From an uncultured Ruegeria sp. (GTDB lineage: Bacteria; Pseudomonadota; Alphaproteobacteria; Rhodobacterales; Rhodobacteraceae), in NCBI RefSeq assembly GCF_947500045.1, contig NZ_CANMQQ010000011.1, positions 104,087 to 168,086 of the forward strand: DNA of 64,000 nt, in the 5' to 3' direction. The notes beneath the pieces are model-generated. The model ran no database searches. It was not told the origin of the DNA and was given only the letters and a program-made list of their open reading frames with translations. This document shows, piece by piece, positions 44,403-53,381 of the stretch (the first letter of the stretch is position 1; every line of letters begins with the position of its first letter). A program made the translations under genes and the position numbers.

Positions 44403-45131
44403 TCACGCTGTCTGGCGCCGGGCGGGTCCGGCAAGGTCAAAACTGATGGGTCCCTGGCGATATACCAGGTCAAAGAACACGGGCCTGTTGTCCTTGTCGA
44501 AGGCAGTACAGGCCTGCGACAAGATCGGCGTATTCACGGGTACGGCCAGCACGTTCGACACCGAGGCGGTAGCCAGCAGACTGTTCAGCGTCTCGCAAGC
44601 GCTCGTCCAGTCCAGCCCGAATTCTTCGCGCAGGATCCGCAGTATAGACTGGTTCTGTCCGGTTTCGGGAAACTGCGCGGCACGTATCTGCGGCACCAAC
44701 CGCTGGGGCATCCATGTCTGGGTCAGCATGCGCGGTTGCCCATCCACCGTGCGCAGCCGCTCAACCAACACAAGGGGTTCGTCGAAATACGCGGCCACGG
44801 CCGCCGGCACATCGCGCGCCGGTGTTTCGATCCGCAAGAGCTTGGCACCGGGCGTCCTACCTTCGATCAGAACCTTGTCGGTAAAGCTGACCAAACAGGT
44901 CGAGGCGGGTGGCGACAACGTCGCTACGGAATACCCGCTGCCTTGCCGAGACGTCAGGTAACCTGCCCGCACTAACATCTCTAGCGACTTTCGCACAGTC
45001 ACCCTGCTGACATCGAATGCCCTCGCGAGCGCACCTTCTGTTGGCAGGCGCATGCCTATTGCATATTGGCCACTTTGCAACCTTGCCAGGATTTCGTCGT
45101 GCACGACTTGGTATTTGGGTGCGGTATTCAT
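44403..45131 (-). CDS. GntR-family regulator with UTRA domain (HutC subfamily)
   Basis: The start is the ATG at 45131 ('MNTAPKYQVVHDEI'), which overlaps the aldolase stop region; a longer frame upstream is spurious. The 242-residue protein has a winged helix ('RLPTEGALARAFDVSRVTVRK', 'GYLTSRQGSGYSV') and a UTRA effector domain ('LLRIETPARDVPAAVAAYF', 'NRPVFFDLVYRQGPISFDL'). UTRA regulators respond to sugar phosphates or histidine-like ligands. Its position between the kinase/aldolase genes and the isomerase/transporter genes points to local control of the whole island. Confidence 0.9.
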   Translation of the reverse strand: MNTAPKYQVVHDEILARLQSGQYAIGMRLPTEGALARAFDVSRVTVRKSLEMLVRAGYLTSRQGSGYSVATLSPPASTCLVSFTDKVLIEGRTPGAKLLRIETPARDVPAAVAAYFDEPLVLVERLRTVDGQPRMLTQTWMPQRLVPQIRAAQFPETGQNQSILRILREEFGLDWTSACETLNSLLATASVSNVLAVPVNTPILSQACTAFDKDNRPVFFDLVYRQGPISFDLAGPARRQTA

Positions 45132-46024
45132 GTAATCGCATCTTTCAACTGCGCCAGCCGGTCGCGCCCGACGGTTTGCATCCAGCGCTCCATGGACGTG
45201 GGGCCTTCTGCGCCGAAAAGTCCAATGGCATCGCTCCAGATGCCACGCCCACACATGAAACCCCGCGCGTTCACACCCGCCGCCCGGGACAGTTTGAGGC
45301 CATCGCGAAACTGCTCAAAGGTCACACCGGCGCTGAGGTAAAGCAGTGGTATCTCGCCCGCAGGTTCCGCCGCTGCGCGGAAGGCGGCCCTGGCGCCCGC
45401 CTCGCTCATCGTCGTGCCGATCTGGGCGAGGCTCACGGGGATTTCGACCTTGAGAATATCGATGTTAAACCGCGCCGCAGCAAAGGTTTCGGTCGCTGTA
45501 CGCACCAGCGCAGGTTTGGCACAGGCAAAGGCCTTGGATGTGCCATCCGGGATCGCGCGGTCATAGACAATGGGTTCAAACAGGAACGTGACCCCCTGTG
45601 CATGACATTCCGCACCGATCCGGGCTACAAGATCGGCCTTGCGCTGATTGAGCTCCACCGGATCGTTCGGCCCATAGTACAGAAAGAACTTCAAGACCGG
45701 CACGCCCAAAGGAGGGTAGTCGGCGATGCTGAGGTTTTCGGGCAGCTTGGTGATCCGATCCTCGTCCGCGATGTGATAGACGTCCGCCTCATATGCGAGC
45801 ATCTTGACGCAGGCAGGATCAAAGGCGGGCAACAGCATGCGACCCAAATTTGCGTCCACCAACACGGTGGTGGCATCGGGGCTCAGTGTTTCGACCACAA
45901 TACGCTTGAAGGTCAGCAGATCGTCGGCACGGGCATCCGCACCACGCTCCTCGCGCAAGGCGGCTTCCAACCCGCTGCCCTGGTCGACGGCAACGCCAAA
46001 GATTGGTCCATCCGGGAATGTCAT
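45128..46024 (-). CDS. Class I aldolase of the LacD (tagatose-bisphosphate aldolase) family
   Basis: The start is the ATG at 46024 ('MTFPDGPIFGVAVDQGSG'), overlapping the DhaK stop (ATGA), giving 298 residues. The Schiff-base Lys is expected in 'FNIDILKVEIPVS', and 'VPVLKFFLYYGPNDP' and 'GVTFLFEPIVYD' are family blocks. LacD-type enzymes cleave ketose phosphates to dihydroxyacetone phosphate and an aldehyde; the same fold serves sulfofructose-phosphate aldolase. Here it would act on a product of the DhaKL-type kinase encoded next to it. The actual sugar is unknown. Confidence 0.8.
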   Translation of the reverse strand: MTFPDGPIFGVAVDQGSGLEAALREERGADARADDLLTFKRIVVETLSPDATTVLVDANLGRMLLPAFDPACVKMLAYEADVYHIADEDRITKLPENLSIADYPPLGVPVLKFFLYYGPNDPVELNQRKADLVARIGAECHAQGVTFLFEPIVYDRAIPDGTSKAFACAKPALVRTATETFAAARFNIDILKVEIPVSLAQIGTTMSEAGARAAFRAAAEPAGEIPLLYLSAGVTFEQFRDGLKLSRAAGVNARGFMCGRGIWSDAIGLFGAEGPTSMERWMQTVGRDRLAQLKDAIT

Positions 46025-47040
46025 GGGGCCTCCATCTGAATGGACGGGAAAAAGGGTGTGTCGGACGGCGCACACCAAAGCGACAGCATGTCGTCGTCAG
46101 GTTCGAGAAACGAAATCGAAAACCCGCCCATCTCTTGCGTCGTCACATAGCTTCCGATCATCGGGGCAATCGCGGTGATGCCCTGCTGGTCGAGCGCGCG
46201 GCGCGTTTCTTTCCAGATGGTCAACAGTTCCATCAATGTGGTGCCGCCCATGCCGTTGATTATGACACAGGCTCGCGACCCCCAAGCCATCGGCCGGTCG
46301 GCCAGTAGTTTCTCCGCCATTTGTGCCACCAGATCGCGCACCGGACCGACCTTGGCGCGGCCTACACCCGGCTCACCATGCACACCCATACCAAGGAATA
46401 TCTCGTCCTCGGGTAGGCTAAACATCTCTTTACCTGTCAATGGCGACACCGGCGGGGTGACGGCGGCTGCAAGCGTGACGAGCCGGTCGCGCACGGTCTC
46501 TCCGAGCGCCACAAGGTCATCAAGTGACCGCCCTTCTTCAGCGGCAGCGCCAAGGATTTTGTAGATGAACATCGTGCCCGGTGCACCGCGCCTGTCTTTT
46601 TTGCGTTCGGGTGGCGCGGCCGATATGTCGTCATACATCGGCAACGCGACGGTTCGGATACCAAGATCGCTCGCCATCATGGTGGCGGCACGTCCATTGA
46701 TCATATCACCGGAATGTTGCGAGATCAGCAGGATCGACCCGGCCCGGCCCGTTACTTCGGTCAGCCCGTCGAGGATCAGGTCCGCCGAAGGCGCGGCAAA
46801 GACGTCTCCCACCACATTGGCATCCAGCAGCCCGCGCCCCACGAACCCCATCGCAATCGGTTCATGGCCAGAGCCGTTGCCGATCAGCAGGGTCACCTTT
46901 TCATCCGGGTTTTTTACATGTGTGGCCCGCTTGACCACACGGGGATCGCTGGTGCCGCGGGCAATCTGCGGAAATGCACTGCAAAAGCCGTCAAGCATGT
47001 CGGCGACCATTGTATCGGCGCTGTTGAAGAGTTTCTTCAC
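46021..47040 (-). CDS. dhaK: Dihydroxyacetone kinase-type ketose kinase, DhaK subunit
   Basis: The 339-residue subunit keeps the key residues of DhaK. 'LLIGNGSGHEPI' has the His that assists catalysis. 'EIFLGMGVHGEPGVGR' has the His that binds the substrate's carbonyl carbon covalently. The 'SGDMINGRAA' Asp block is intact. The family phosphorylates the hydroxymethyl next to a ketone: dihydroxyacetone itself, and in several described pathways ketoses such as L-erythrulose. It overlaps both the DhaL start and the aldolase start by 4 bases. In this context a ketose 1-kinase role is likelier than simple DHA metabolism. Confidence 0.88.
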   Translation of the reverse strand: MKKLFNSADTMVADMLDGFCSAFPQIARGTSDPRVVKRATHVKNPDEKVTLLIGNGSGHEPIAMGFVGRGLLDANVVGDVFAAPSADLILDGLTEVTGRAGSILLISQHSGDMINGRAATMMASDLGIRTVALPMYDDISAAPPERKKDRRGAPGTMFIYKILGAAAEEGRSLDDLVALGETVRDRLVTLAAAVTPPVSPLTGKEMFSLPEDEIFLGMGVHGEPGVGRAKVGPVRDLVAQMAEKLLADRPMAWGSRACVIINGMGGTTLMELLTIWKETRRALDQQGITAIAPMIGSYVTTQEMGGFSISFLEPDDDMLSLWCAPSDTPFFPSIQMEAP

Positions 47041-47576
47041 CGCGATACCTCCTGCAGGGTCTCCAGAAAGATCACCACGGATACGGCTCCGGGGTCCAGA
47101 TGCCCGCGCCCACCGTTCTCGACATACTGCGCTCGGCCCCGGCGGGCGCAGAGGTCTTTCGTGGCGTCGCGGCCCGCCCTGGCAGCAGTGATCGCGGCCT
47201 CCAAATCACCGGTCGCGAACGCGTCATTCGCGGGGGCAAGGGCGTCAACCATGCTCTTGTCGCCCTGCGCAACCTCACCTAGATCGCAGATCCGCTCACA
47301 GGCTTTGGCCAGCCCCGCCTGCAAGGGAGCACCAGTATCACAATGCGCTTCGATCTCCAGAAGGATCAGCCCAAAAAGTGTGCCGGATGCCCCACCTGAG
47401 GCGCGCATAAATGCGCGTGCCCGCTTGCCATCTGCTGCCGCAACCGCAGAGTTCAGGCCGCGCAGCATGGTTGTCCCGTGGTCTCCGTCACCAATTGCTG
47501 CGTCCAGCGCGTTGAGCCTCGCCGCCTCTATCTCAAAGCGGACCCTGAGGGTGTCAAAAAAGGGCTTAGCCGACAT
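47037..47576 (-). CDS. dhaL: Dihydroxyacetone kinase-type kinase, DhaL (nucleotide-binding) subunit
   Basis: A 179-residue helical-barrel subunit with the Mg-ADP binding motif 'LDAAIGDGDHGTTMLRG' and 'GGASGTLFGLILLEIE'. No DhaM phosphotransfer protein is encoded nearby, so phosphate may come from ATP exchanged on DhaL. Its stop overlaps the DhaK start. It overlaps the 3' end of the epimerase gene by 11 bases, so epimerase, kinase and aldolase are coupled. Confidence 0.88.
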   Translation of the reverse strand: MSAKPFFDTLRVRFEIEAARLNALDAAIGDGDHGTTMLRGLNSAVAAADGKRARAFMRASGGASGTLFGLILLEIEAHCDTGAPLQAGLAKACERICDLGEVAQGDKSMVDALAPANDAFATGDLEAAITAARAGRDATKDLCARRGRAQYVENGGRGHLDPGAVSVVIFLETLQEVSR

Positions 47577-48411
47577 GACCGAAGGTATCCTTTAGATAGG
47601 CCAGCGTCTTGATCGCGGCCTCGGTTGGATCGGGTTCAATGTCACGCCAAATGTTCAGGTCGCGGCTAGAAGAGTGGCCTGACATCACGAACATTTCGGC
47701 GACGACCCATTTGTCATACCCAATCTCAGCCAACGCCTCAGCATCGGCGGGGAAATCATATCGACCCGCGCCGGGACGCCCACGGTCATTGTCGGACACA
47801 TGGTAGTGGACCAATGTGTCGCCTGCTGCACGTATGGCTGCGGGCGGGTCCTTTTCCTCGATGTTCATGTGAAATGCGTCAAGCAGTACACCGATATGGT
47901 CTGACCCACTGGCCCGCGCAATTGCGCAGGTTTCCGCAGCAGTCGATGTCAGATCGCTCTCAAACCGGTTCAGCGCCTCGATACCCAGCGTCACCCCTTC
48001 ATCGCCAAGCACGCTGTCGACCCGAGCCAATGTCTCAGCAGAACGCGTAGCGCGGGCGGCCTTGTTGGCAGGGTCGAAGACGCCCCAAGGCGCTGCCACC
48101 ACGCCGGCAAGCCCGCTTGCACCCAGTCGCGCAGTTATCTGGATGGCCTCGCTCAAAACCGCAACGGCATTGTCTCGAACGGCTGCTTCATCAGAGGTGG
48201 GATCGGCCTCTGGCCCAAGGCCAGTGGAACAGGTCAGCATCAGCCCGTGGCCTTCGGCCTGAGCACGGATTTCGTCCGCGCGTTCCAGTCCGATGCCCAG
48301 CAAGGACAGCTCGACGCCGTCATATCCGATGTCGGCAGCCACAGCAAAAATGGGCGCGGGATCGTCCGTCCAGGCTTTCATCCAAAGCCCTGCGTGAATT
48401 CCGAACTTCAT
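47566..48411 (-). CDS. Ketose 3-epimerase (D-tagatose/D-psicose 3-epimerase-like)
   Basis: The start is the ATG at 48411 ('MKFGIHAGLWMKAW') with GGAGAGG before it, giving 281 residues. All metal-site motifs of ketose 3-epimerases are visible: 'GIEALNRFES' (Glu), 'VLLDAFHMNIEEKDP' (Asp, plus the family HMNIEE motif), 'YHVSDNDRGRPG' (His, Arg) and 'VVAEMFVM' (Glu). It inverts C3 of a free ketose. It is the first gene of the kinase/aldolase unit and implies that the ketose made by the isomerase must change configuration before phosphorylation, or that several ketoses feed in. Confidence 0.82.
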   Translation of the reverse strand: MKFGIHAGLWMKAWTDDPAPIFAVAADIGYDGVELSLLGIGLERADEIRAQAEGHGLMLTCSTGLGPEADPTSDEAAVRDNAVAVLSEAIQITARLGASGLAGVVAAPWGVFDPANKAARATRSAETLARVDSVLGDEGVTLGIEALNRFESDLTSTAAETCAIARASGSDHIGVLLDAFHMNIEEKDPPAAIRAAGDTLVHYHVSDNDRGRPGAGRYDFPADAEALAEIGYDKWVVAEMFVMSGHSSSRDLNIWRDIEPDPTEAAIKTLAYLKDTFGHVG

Positions 48412-48468
48412 CGCCTCTCCTCCCCCCGGATCGCGATAAGTCACATTAGTAATAACAAATTGAGTCTG

Positions 48469-49629
48469 TCAACATATCCCCTCCGCATTCTTCATTCGCG
48501 CAAGACGCAGAACAAGCCAGAGGCTGAGCGTTGAAAGAACCACGCAGATGACAAGCGCATACTGCAGCGTTCCCGTGACATCCAGGAGCCAGCCCGCCGC
48601 CCAAGGCCCTACCAAACCTGCGATACCCCAGCCCGTAAAAACCCAGCCGAAGGCACCGGAAAACGCATCTTCGCTCACCCGCGATTTCACCAACAGTGGG
48701 GTGGTTGCGGCCAACTGGCCATACCCTAGGGCGACAAGAAACAAGAGCCCAATGACCATGGCGGATGAGGTCGCAAAAACGAGGCCGGCGAGCGTCAGTA
48801 TCGATAAGGTCAACGCCCCCGCGGTGGCGTAGTCCGGGCCAAAATGCCGAGTTGTCAAGGCAGAGGACAGCCGTCCCAAGGTGTTCCCGAGGGCCGTGAG
48901 GAAGATCGCAAGCCCGGCCACCTGCACGCCGTCGGGCGAACGCGCCAGAAATTGCGCCGCAAAGCCAAGGACTATCAGCCCAGAACAGGAACCGGAGGCA
49001 AAAATGACCCAGAATATCGCCAGGGATTTGTCGGGGCGCAGGATTGCCGGGGCCATACGGTGCGACACATCCATGGCAATCCCTGATGTTCGGCAAACGA
49101 GGCTGGCAGCGGTGACAACGCCAAGACAGGTCAGCGCAGGGGCAATCGACCATAGTCCCCAACCTGCATCCGTCAACCAGACATGCAACGGACCAAATAT
49201 CGCTCCGCCCAACCCGAAAGCCGCGACGCTAACAGGCACTAGAAGCGTCGGATTGCCCGAAGCGGCGGCCTGAGAGACGGCAAAATTGTAAAGCGCACCG
49301 GATGTGAAACCAAAGCAGACACCATAGGCGACCGCGAAACCCGCGAAACCCGGGCTCAACCCTGCAAGCAAAAGGCTGACGGCGGCCGGGCCCGCAATCA
49401 CAGGCAGGCGGCTGCTCGGCCGCACCAGGGCCAAAAGCACCGGTCCGACAAGGACACCCAAGGTGAAACCAACCAGCGCTATTGAGAATACCATTGAGGC
49501 AGATGCATTGTTCACGTCGAATTGCGTGCGGACCGCAGGCAGGTAGCCGGACCATCCGTAAAGGCTTCCGCCGCCGAAACATCCTGCGATGGTCAGCACA
49601 AGATGAGACCTGCGCATGGCACCAGACAT
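48469..49629 (-). CDS. Major facilitator superfamily transporter (OFA/NarK-like)
   Basis: The start is placed at the ATG at 49629 ('MSGAMRRSHLVLTIAG'), giving 386 residues and about twelve hydrophobic segments. The first half has 'CFGGGSLYGWSGYLPAVR', typical of oxalate/formate-antiporter-like and other organic-anion MFS carriers. The second half has 'FGWVFTGWGIAGLVGPWAAG'. It diverges from the thiolase/acyl-CoA synthetase operon across about 75 bases and may import the acid that operon activates. Confidence 0.82.
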   Translation of the reverse strand: MSGAMRRSHLVLTIAGCFGGGSLYGWSGYLPAVRTQFDVNNASASMVFSIALVGFTLGVLVGPVLLALVRPSSRLPVIAGPAAVSLLLAGLSPGFAGFAVAYGVCFGFTSGALYNFAVSQAAASGNPTLLVPVSVAAFGLGGAIFGPLHVWLTDAGWGLWSIAPALTCLGVVTAASLVCRTSGIAMDVSHRMAPAILRPDKSLAIFWVIFASGSCSGLIVLGFAAQFLARSPDGVQVAGLAIFLTALGNTLGRLSSALTTRHFGPDYATAGALTLSILTLAGLVFATSSAMVIGLLFLVALGYGQLAATTPLLVKSRVSEDAFSGAFGWVFTGWGIAGLVGPWAAGWLLDVTGTLQYALVICVVLSTLSLWLVLRLARMKNAEGIC

Positions 49630-49704
49630 CAGGTATCTCCTGAATATGCTATTACAGACTTGTAGGAACAAATTATCTGAGTCAACCTTCGTCACGGGAG
49701 GTAT

Positions 49705-50880
49705 GTGCAGTTGATTCTTGTGATCGGAGCGGCTCAGACACCATTTAACAGGCGGCGTGACGGGACAGGATTTCGCGATTGGGCCTGCGAGGCCTTTGAG
49801 GCAGCACGCGCCATGGCCGGGATCGACCGCAGCGATATCGACGCCCTGATCGTCGCCTCGGAAAGCGACTTCTTCACGCTTCAGCTCAATCCCGCCTCGG
49901 TGCTCGCGCAGGACTTCGGCCTAAACGAGGCCGAAACGCTGCGCGTCGAAGGCGGCGGGGCCACGGGCCAGTTGGCCGTACACGCGGGTGTGGAACGCAT
50001 CCTCTCGGGTCGGGCGCGGTACGTCGCTGTCGTTGGTGTAGATCCCTCCGCCAGCGCCTTGGCGGGCGACAGCATTCGCGCACTTTACGGCTATTCCTTC
50101 GACTTCTGGACAGATGGTCTTGCCGGAGTTACAGCCACCAGCCTTTATGCTCTGTCATGGCAGGCCTTCGCCGCCGAACACAGGGGAACAGGCGATGACC
50201 TCAATGCCGTGACGATCAAGAACCGGGGTAATGCGATGTGCAATCCTCATGCTCATCTGCCGCGCCAACACACGTCAGAGGACTTCGCCGATAGCCCGAT
50301 GATCGCAGCGCCCTATTGCCGGTTGCATTGTTCACCACTCAGCGACGGTGCGGCGGCACTGATCCTGTCTGCACCCGACGCGGCGCCTGACAACCGCCGC
50401 AACTTCGCGCCCCAGATTACCGGGATCGGCGCCGCTTCCGATCTACCGGGGCTCGGACACAGGAAGGCACCAGGCACCTTCGCCGCCAAGACCAAAGCCG
50501 CCAGGCGCGCCTTCGACATGGCCGGGCTCAGCGCCGCGCAGATCGCGGTCGCCGAGGTTTATGACGCCTACGCCGGGGCCGAAATGCAGGCAGTCACAGC
50601 CCTTGGTCTTGCCGAAGATCCGTTGCGTACATTGCGGGACGGTGGTTTTGACGCAGACGGGGGATGTCCAATCAACCTTTCGGGCGGTTTGATGGGCCAA
50701 GGCGCGCCGGTCGGGGCGACAGGTGTCGGGCAGACCGCCAGTTGCGCCCTCCTTCTGGAAGGGCGCTATCACGCGGGTCTTCAGCCTGATCGTCCATTGG
50801 GTCATGCGTTGGCCGACACGCATGGCGGGGTCGGCACAACATGCGCGGTCACGGTGCTAAGTGCAGGAGCGGTAGCATGA
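49705..50880 (+). CDS. Thiolase-fold acyltransferase/lyase (SCP2-thiolase-like)
   Basis: A GTG start at 49705 has GGGAGG just upstream and gives 391 residues. The order 'AAQTPFNRRRDGTGFRDWA', 'CRLHCSPLSDGAAALILSA', 'AEVYDAYAGAEMQAVTALG' and 'GGLMGQGAPVGATGVGQT' is that of the non-specific lipid transfer/SCP2-type thiolases. The usual N-terminal nucleophilic Cys block is replaced by 'RVEGGGATGQLAVHAGVERI', so classical thiolytic activity is doubtful. Proteins of this type often work with a DUF35 protein as acyl-CoA retro-aldolases, and such a partner is encoded directly downstream with ATGA overlap. Confidence 0.8.
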   Translation: MQLILVIGAAQTPFNRRRDGTGFRDWACEAFEAARAMAGIDRSDIDALIVASESDFFTLQLNPASVLAQDFGLNEAETLRVEGGGATGQLAVHAGVERILSGRARYVAVVGVDPSASALAGDSIRALYGYSFDFWTDGLAGVTATSLYALSWQAFAAEHRGTGDDLNAVTIKNRGNAMCNPHAHLPRQHTSEDFADSPMIAAPYCRLHCSPLSDGAAALILSAPDAAPDNRRNFAPQITGIGAASDLPGLGHRKAPGTFAAKTKAARRAFDMAGLSAAQIAVAEVYDAYAGAEMQAVTALGLAEDPLRTLRDGGFDADGGCPINLSGGLMGQGAPVGATGVGQTASCALLLEGRYHAGLQPDRPLGHALADTHGGVGTTCAVTVLSAGAVA

Positions 50881-51248
50881 AACAAGACATCACGCTCAAC
50901 TATACCCTTGGCGAAGGCTGGTTGGCCCCCTGGCTTGACGGGCTACGCGAGGGCAAGGCTCTGGCTTCCACCTGCAAAGAGTGCGGCAACGCGCATTTCC
51001 CACCCTTAAGGGCGTGCCCGACCTGCCGTGCACCTTGCGATGGTTGGTGTGCGTTGAACGGCGGCGCCTCGGTTGTCTATCGCACCACCGGCGCAGACGG
51101 CGACTTTGCCATGGTGCGTTTTGACGGGGCCTGCGGTGCAGCTATCGCCAATGCGCAAGCCCTGCCACCGGATGCCACGCGTGCCATACTTGCCCCCTGC
51201 CGCGACGCCCCCCCGAAACTAGCTCTCATTCCGGAGCCTGAGACATGA
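50877..51248 (+). CDS. Zn-ribbon/OB-fold protein (DUF35 family), thiolase partner
   Basis: The start is the ATG at 50877, overlapping the thiolase stop. The 123-residue protein has an N-terminal helix, a zinc ribbon with CKEC and CPTC pairs about 14 residues apart, then an OB-fold-like C-terminus ('VVYRTTGADGDFAMVRFDG'). Such proteins bind thiolase-type enzymes and acyl-CoA. It overlaps the acyl-CoA synthetase start by 4 bases, so the three proteins are coexpressed. Confidence 0.82.
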   Translation: MKQDITLNYTLGEGWLAPWLDGLREGKALASTCKECGNAHFPPLRACPTCRAPCDGWCALNGGASVVYRTTGADGDFAMVRFDGACGAAIANAQALPPDATRAILAPCRDAPPKLALIPEPET

Positions 51249-52918
51249 GTGATTATCTCGACGCATTGAATGCCCAGAAATTGGCGGACCTGCACCTGAC
51301 CCGCGATTGCGCAGGTGACTACGTCATTACATGGCCTGCGGATTACAATATCTACACCGCCACGGTGGGCCACTATCTGGGCCCGATGGACCGTGACAAG
51401 CCGGCAATGATCTTTGAGGCGCCGGGTGGCAGCGTCACCACTCTGAGCTTTGCCGAAGTCGATGCCGCAGCCACTAGCCTCGCGGCAGCGCTTCGGCGCC
51501 TGGGCTATGGCGCGGGCGACCCGATTGCACTGCACACGGGTCAGCACCCCGATACGGGCATCGGACATATGGCAGTCGCCAAGATCGGCGGCATCGCGGT
51601 GACACTGTCGCAACTTTACGGGCCCGATACGCTGGCCCATGCGCTGAACGATTGTCAGACCGGCGTCATCCTGACCAGCCGAGAGGCGTGGGAGCCGTTG
51701 CGGCATGAAAACTTTCCCCATCTCCGCCATGTTTTGATGCGTGATCCCGGTCCCACCGACCACGACCTGGAGGCGGCAATGTCCTCGCCACCCGAAGATT
51801 TCATACCGGAATTGGGCGGTGCGGATGATCCTGCGTTGCTGATGTATACCTCCGGGTCGACCGGCAAACCGAAAGGGATCATACACGGCCATAGGGTTCT
51901 TGCAGCCTATACACCTTCGATCAATCTGTTCTTCAACCTCACGCTTGAGGATGAAGACGCAGTGTTCTGGTCACCGTCGGATTGGGCCTGGGTCGGCGGC
52001 TTGCTGGACATGTTGTTTCCCGCTTGGATGGCGGGTCGTCCCGTTGCCACTTCGCTGGAGCGGTTCACGGCAGAATATGCCTATGCATTCATGAGCCGTC
52101 ATAAGGTCACACATAGCTTTCTTGCGCCCACGGCCATCAAACGGCTGGCCCAGCATCCCAACCCCCATGCCGCGCATAATCTGGCCTTGCGGGTCATTTG
52201 CACGGGGGGAGAGGCGCTGGCAGCCGAAACGCTTAGTTGGGCCGAGCGTAAACTGCGCGTCACCTGCAACGAGTTTTACGGCATGACCGAGGTCAATCAC
52301 CTGATCGGAAACTGTGCGGCTCTGTTCCCGCGCCGCCCAGGCTCGATGGGCCGAGCCTATCCCGGGCACGAGGTACTGCTGGTCGATGGCGATGGTCAGC
52401 AAGTTGGCGATGAGGAACCAGGAGAGGTCGTCACCCCCCACGCTTCCCCCACGCGGTTTCTGGGGTATTTCAACAATGCCGAAAAGACCGCCGATATGAA
52501 ACTGGGGCCCTACTGGCGCACGCACGACCTGGCCGTCCGTGATGCAGACGGGTATTTCTGGTACAAGGGACGCTCAGACGATCTGATAAAATCATCAGGC
52601 TTTCGCATTGGTCCGGCCGAGATCGAAGAATGCCTCTTGTCTCATCCTGCCGTGGCCGAAGTCGCGGTGATTGCTAAGCCCGACACAGACCGAGGTGCCA
52701 TCGTCAAGGCCTTCGTCAGCACACGATCCGGCTTTGACGGTAATGCGCTATTGGCACAAAGGCTGAAAAACCACGTAAAAAACCGGCTTGCTGCATACAA
52801 GGCCCCGCGTGAGGTTGCTTTTGTGGATCGTTTTGAGATGACGTCGTCGGGCAAGATCAACCGCCGTGTCTTGCGCGATTCTGAACAAGCGAAAGCCCGC
52901 AACCAAGAGGTGGATTGA
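51245..52918 (+). CDS. Acyl-CoA synthetase (AMP-forming)
   Basis: The 557-residue adenylate-forming enzyme has the ATP loop 'LLMYTSGSTGKPKG', core motif 'CNEFYGMTEVNHLIGN', hinge 'THDLAVRDADGYFWYKGRSDDLIKSSG' region and the catalytic Lys in 'TSSGKINRRVL'. It resembles acetyl/propionyl/medium-chain acyl-CoA synthetases. It should activate a carboxylic acid imported by the cell for use by the thiolase/DUF35 pair. It is the last gene before the chimeric IS element at 52996. Confidence 0.88.
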   Translation: MSDYLDALNAQKLADLHLTRDCAGDYVITWPADYNIYTATVGHYLGPMDRDKPAMIFEAPGGSVTTLSFAEVDAAATSLAAALRRLGYGAGDPIALHTGQHPDTGIGHMAVAKIGGIAVTLSQLYGPDTLAHALNDCQTGVILTSREAWEPLRHENFPHLRHVLMRDPGPTDHDLEAAMSSPPEDFIPELGGADDPALLMYTSGSTGKPKGIIHGHRVLAAYTPSINLFFNLTLEDEDAVFWSPSDWAWVGGLLDMLFPAWMAGRPVATSLERFTAEYAYAFMSRHKVTHSFLAPTAIKRLAQHPNPHAAHNLALRVICTGGEALAAETLSWAERKLRVTCNEFYGMTEVNHLIGNCAALFPRRPGSMGRAYPGHEVLLVDGDGQQVGDEEPGEVVTPHASPTRFLGYFNNAEKTADMKLGPYWRTHDLAVRDADGYFWYKGRSDDLIKSSGFRIGPAEIEECLLSHPAVAEVAVIAKPDTDRGAIVKAFVSTRSGFDGNALLAQRLKNHVKNRLAAYKAPREVAFVDRFEMTSSGKINRRVLRDSEQAKARNQEVD

Positions 52919-53080
52919 ACCGTTCCAGATGTATCACGTCCCAGCGTTATAGGCGTTGGGTTTTGTCGCAAACTCGCAATCAGCCAAAGAGTATCGGATC
53001 TGTTGCAAACTTTGAAGCATTGACCTTTGTGGTGCTAGCGCCGGGGTAGCGAACGGCATTATTCAGGTGCAGGTTAGTCG

Positions 53081-53326
53081 ATGATTTCGTTCAAAGAGGC
53101 ACCGTATCCGAAAGACGCGACCCTGTTCGCGGTTTTCTTTTACTTTCGCTACGGTGTCTCCTATCGAGACCTTGATGAAATCATGGCCGAGCGCGGTGTT
53201 TCAGTGGATCACACCACGCTGAACCGATGGGTAACACGGTATTCCGGTGCAATCGCTGTAGCAGCACATCGCCGCAAAGGGCCTTGCGACCGTTCTTGGA
53301 GAATGGACGAGACTCCGAGTAATTGA
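53081..53326 (+). pseudogene. IS6-family transposase, N-terminal fragment
   Basis: The 81-codon frame starts 'MISFKEAPYPKDATLFAV', contains the helix-turn-helix region 'GVSYRDLDEIMAERGVSVDH' and reaches the first catalytic Asp in 'WRMDET', where it breaks off ('PSN' and stop). The rest of the DDE domain has been replaced by the IS110-type piece that follows. Confidence 0.8.
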
Positions 53327-53381
53327 GCGACAGCTCTCTTGGCCGGTCATGATGGCACTGGAGCAATGACAGGAGAGCAAA

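Noticed and set aside
45017..46039. Long plus-strand frame opposite the LacD-type aldolase and GntR genes
   Set aside because: Composition is that of a shadow frame in GC-rich coding DNA; the minus-strand genes have clear catalytic motifs. The same applies to frames opposite DhaK and the FucI-like gene.
48455..49686. Similar strings ACAAATT...GTCAAC at 48455-48473 and 49668-49686 as a shared regulator site
   Set aside because: They match only in the flanks (about 14 of 19), show no symmetry, and one overlaps the MFS stop codon; too weak to call.
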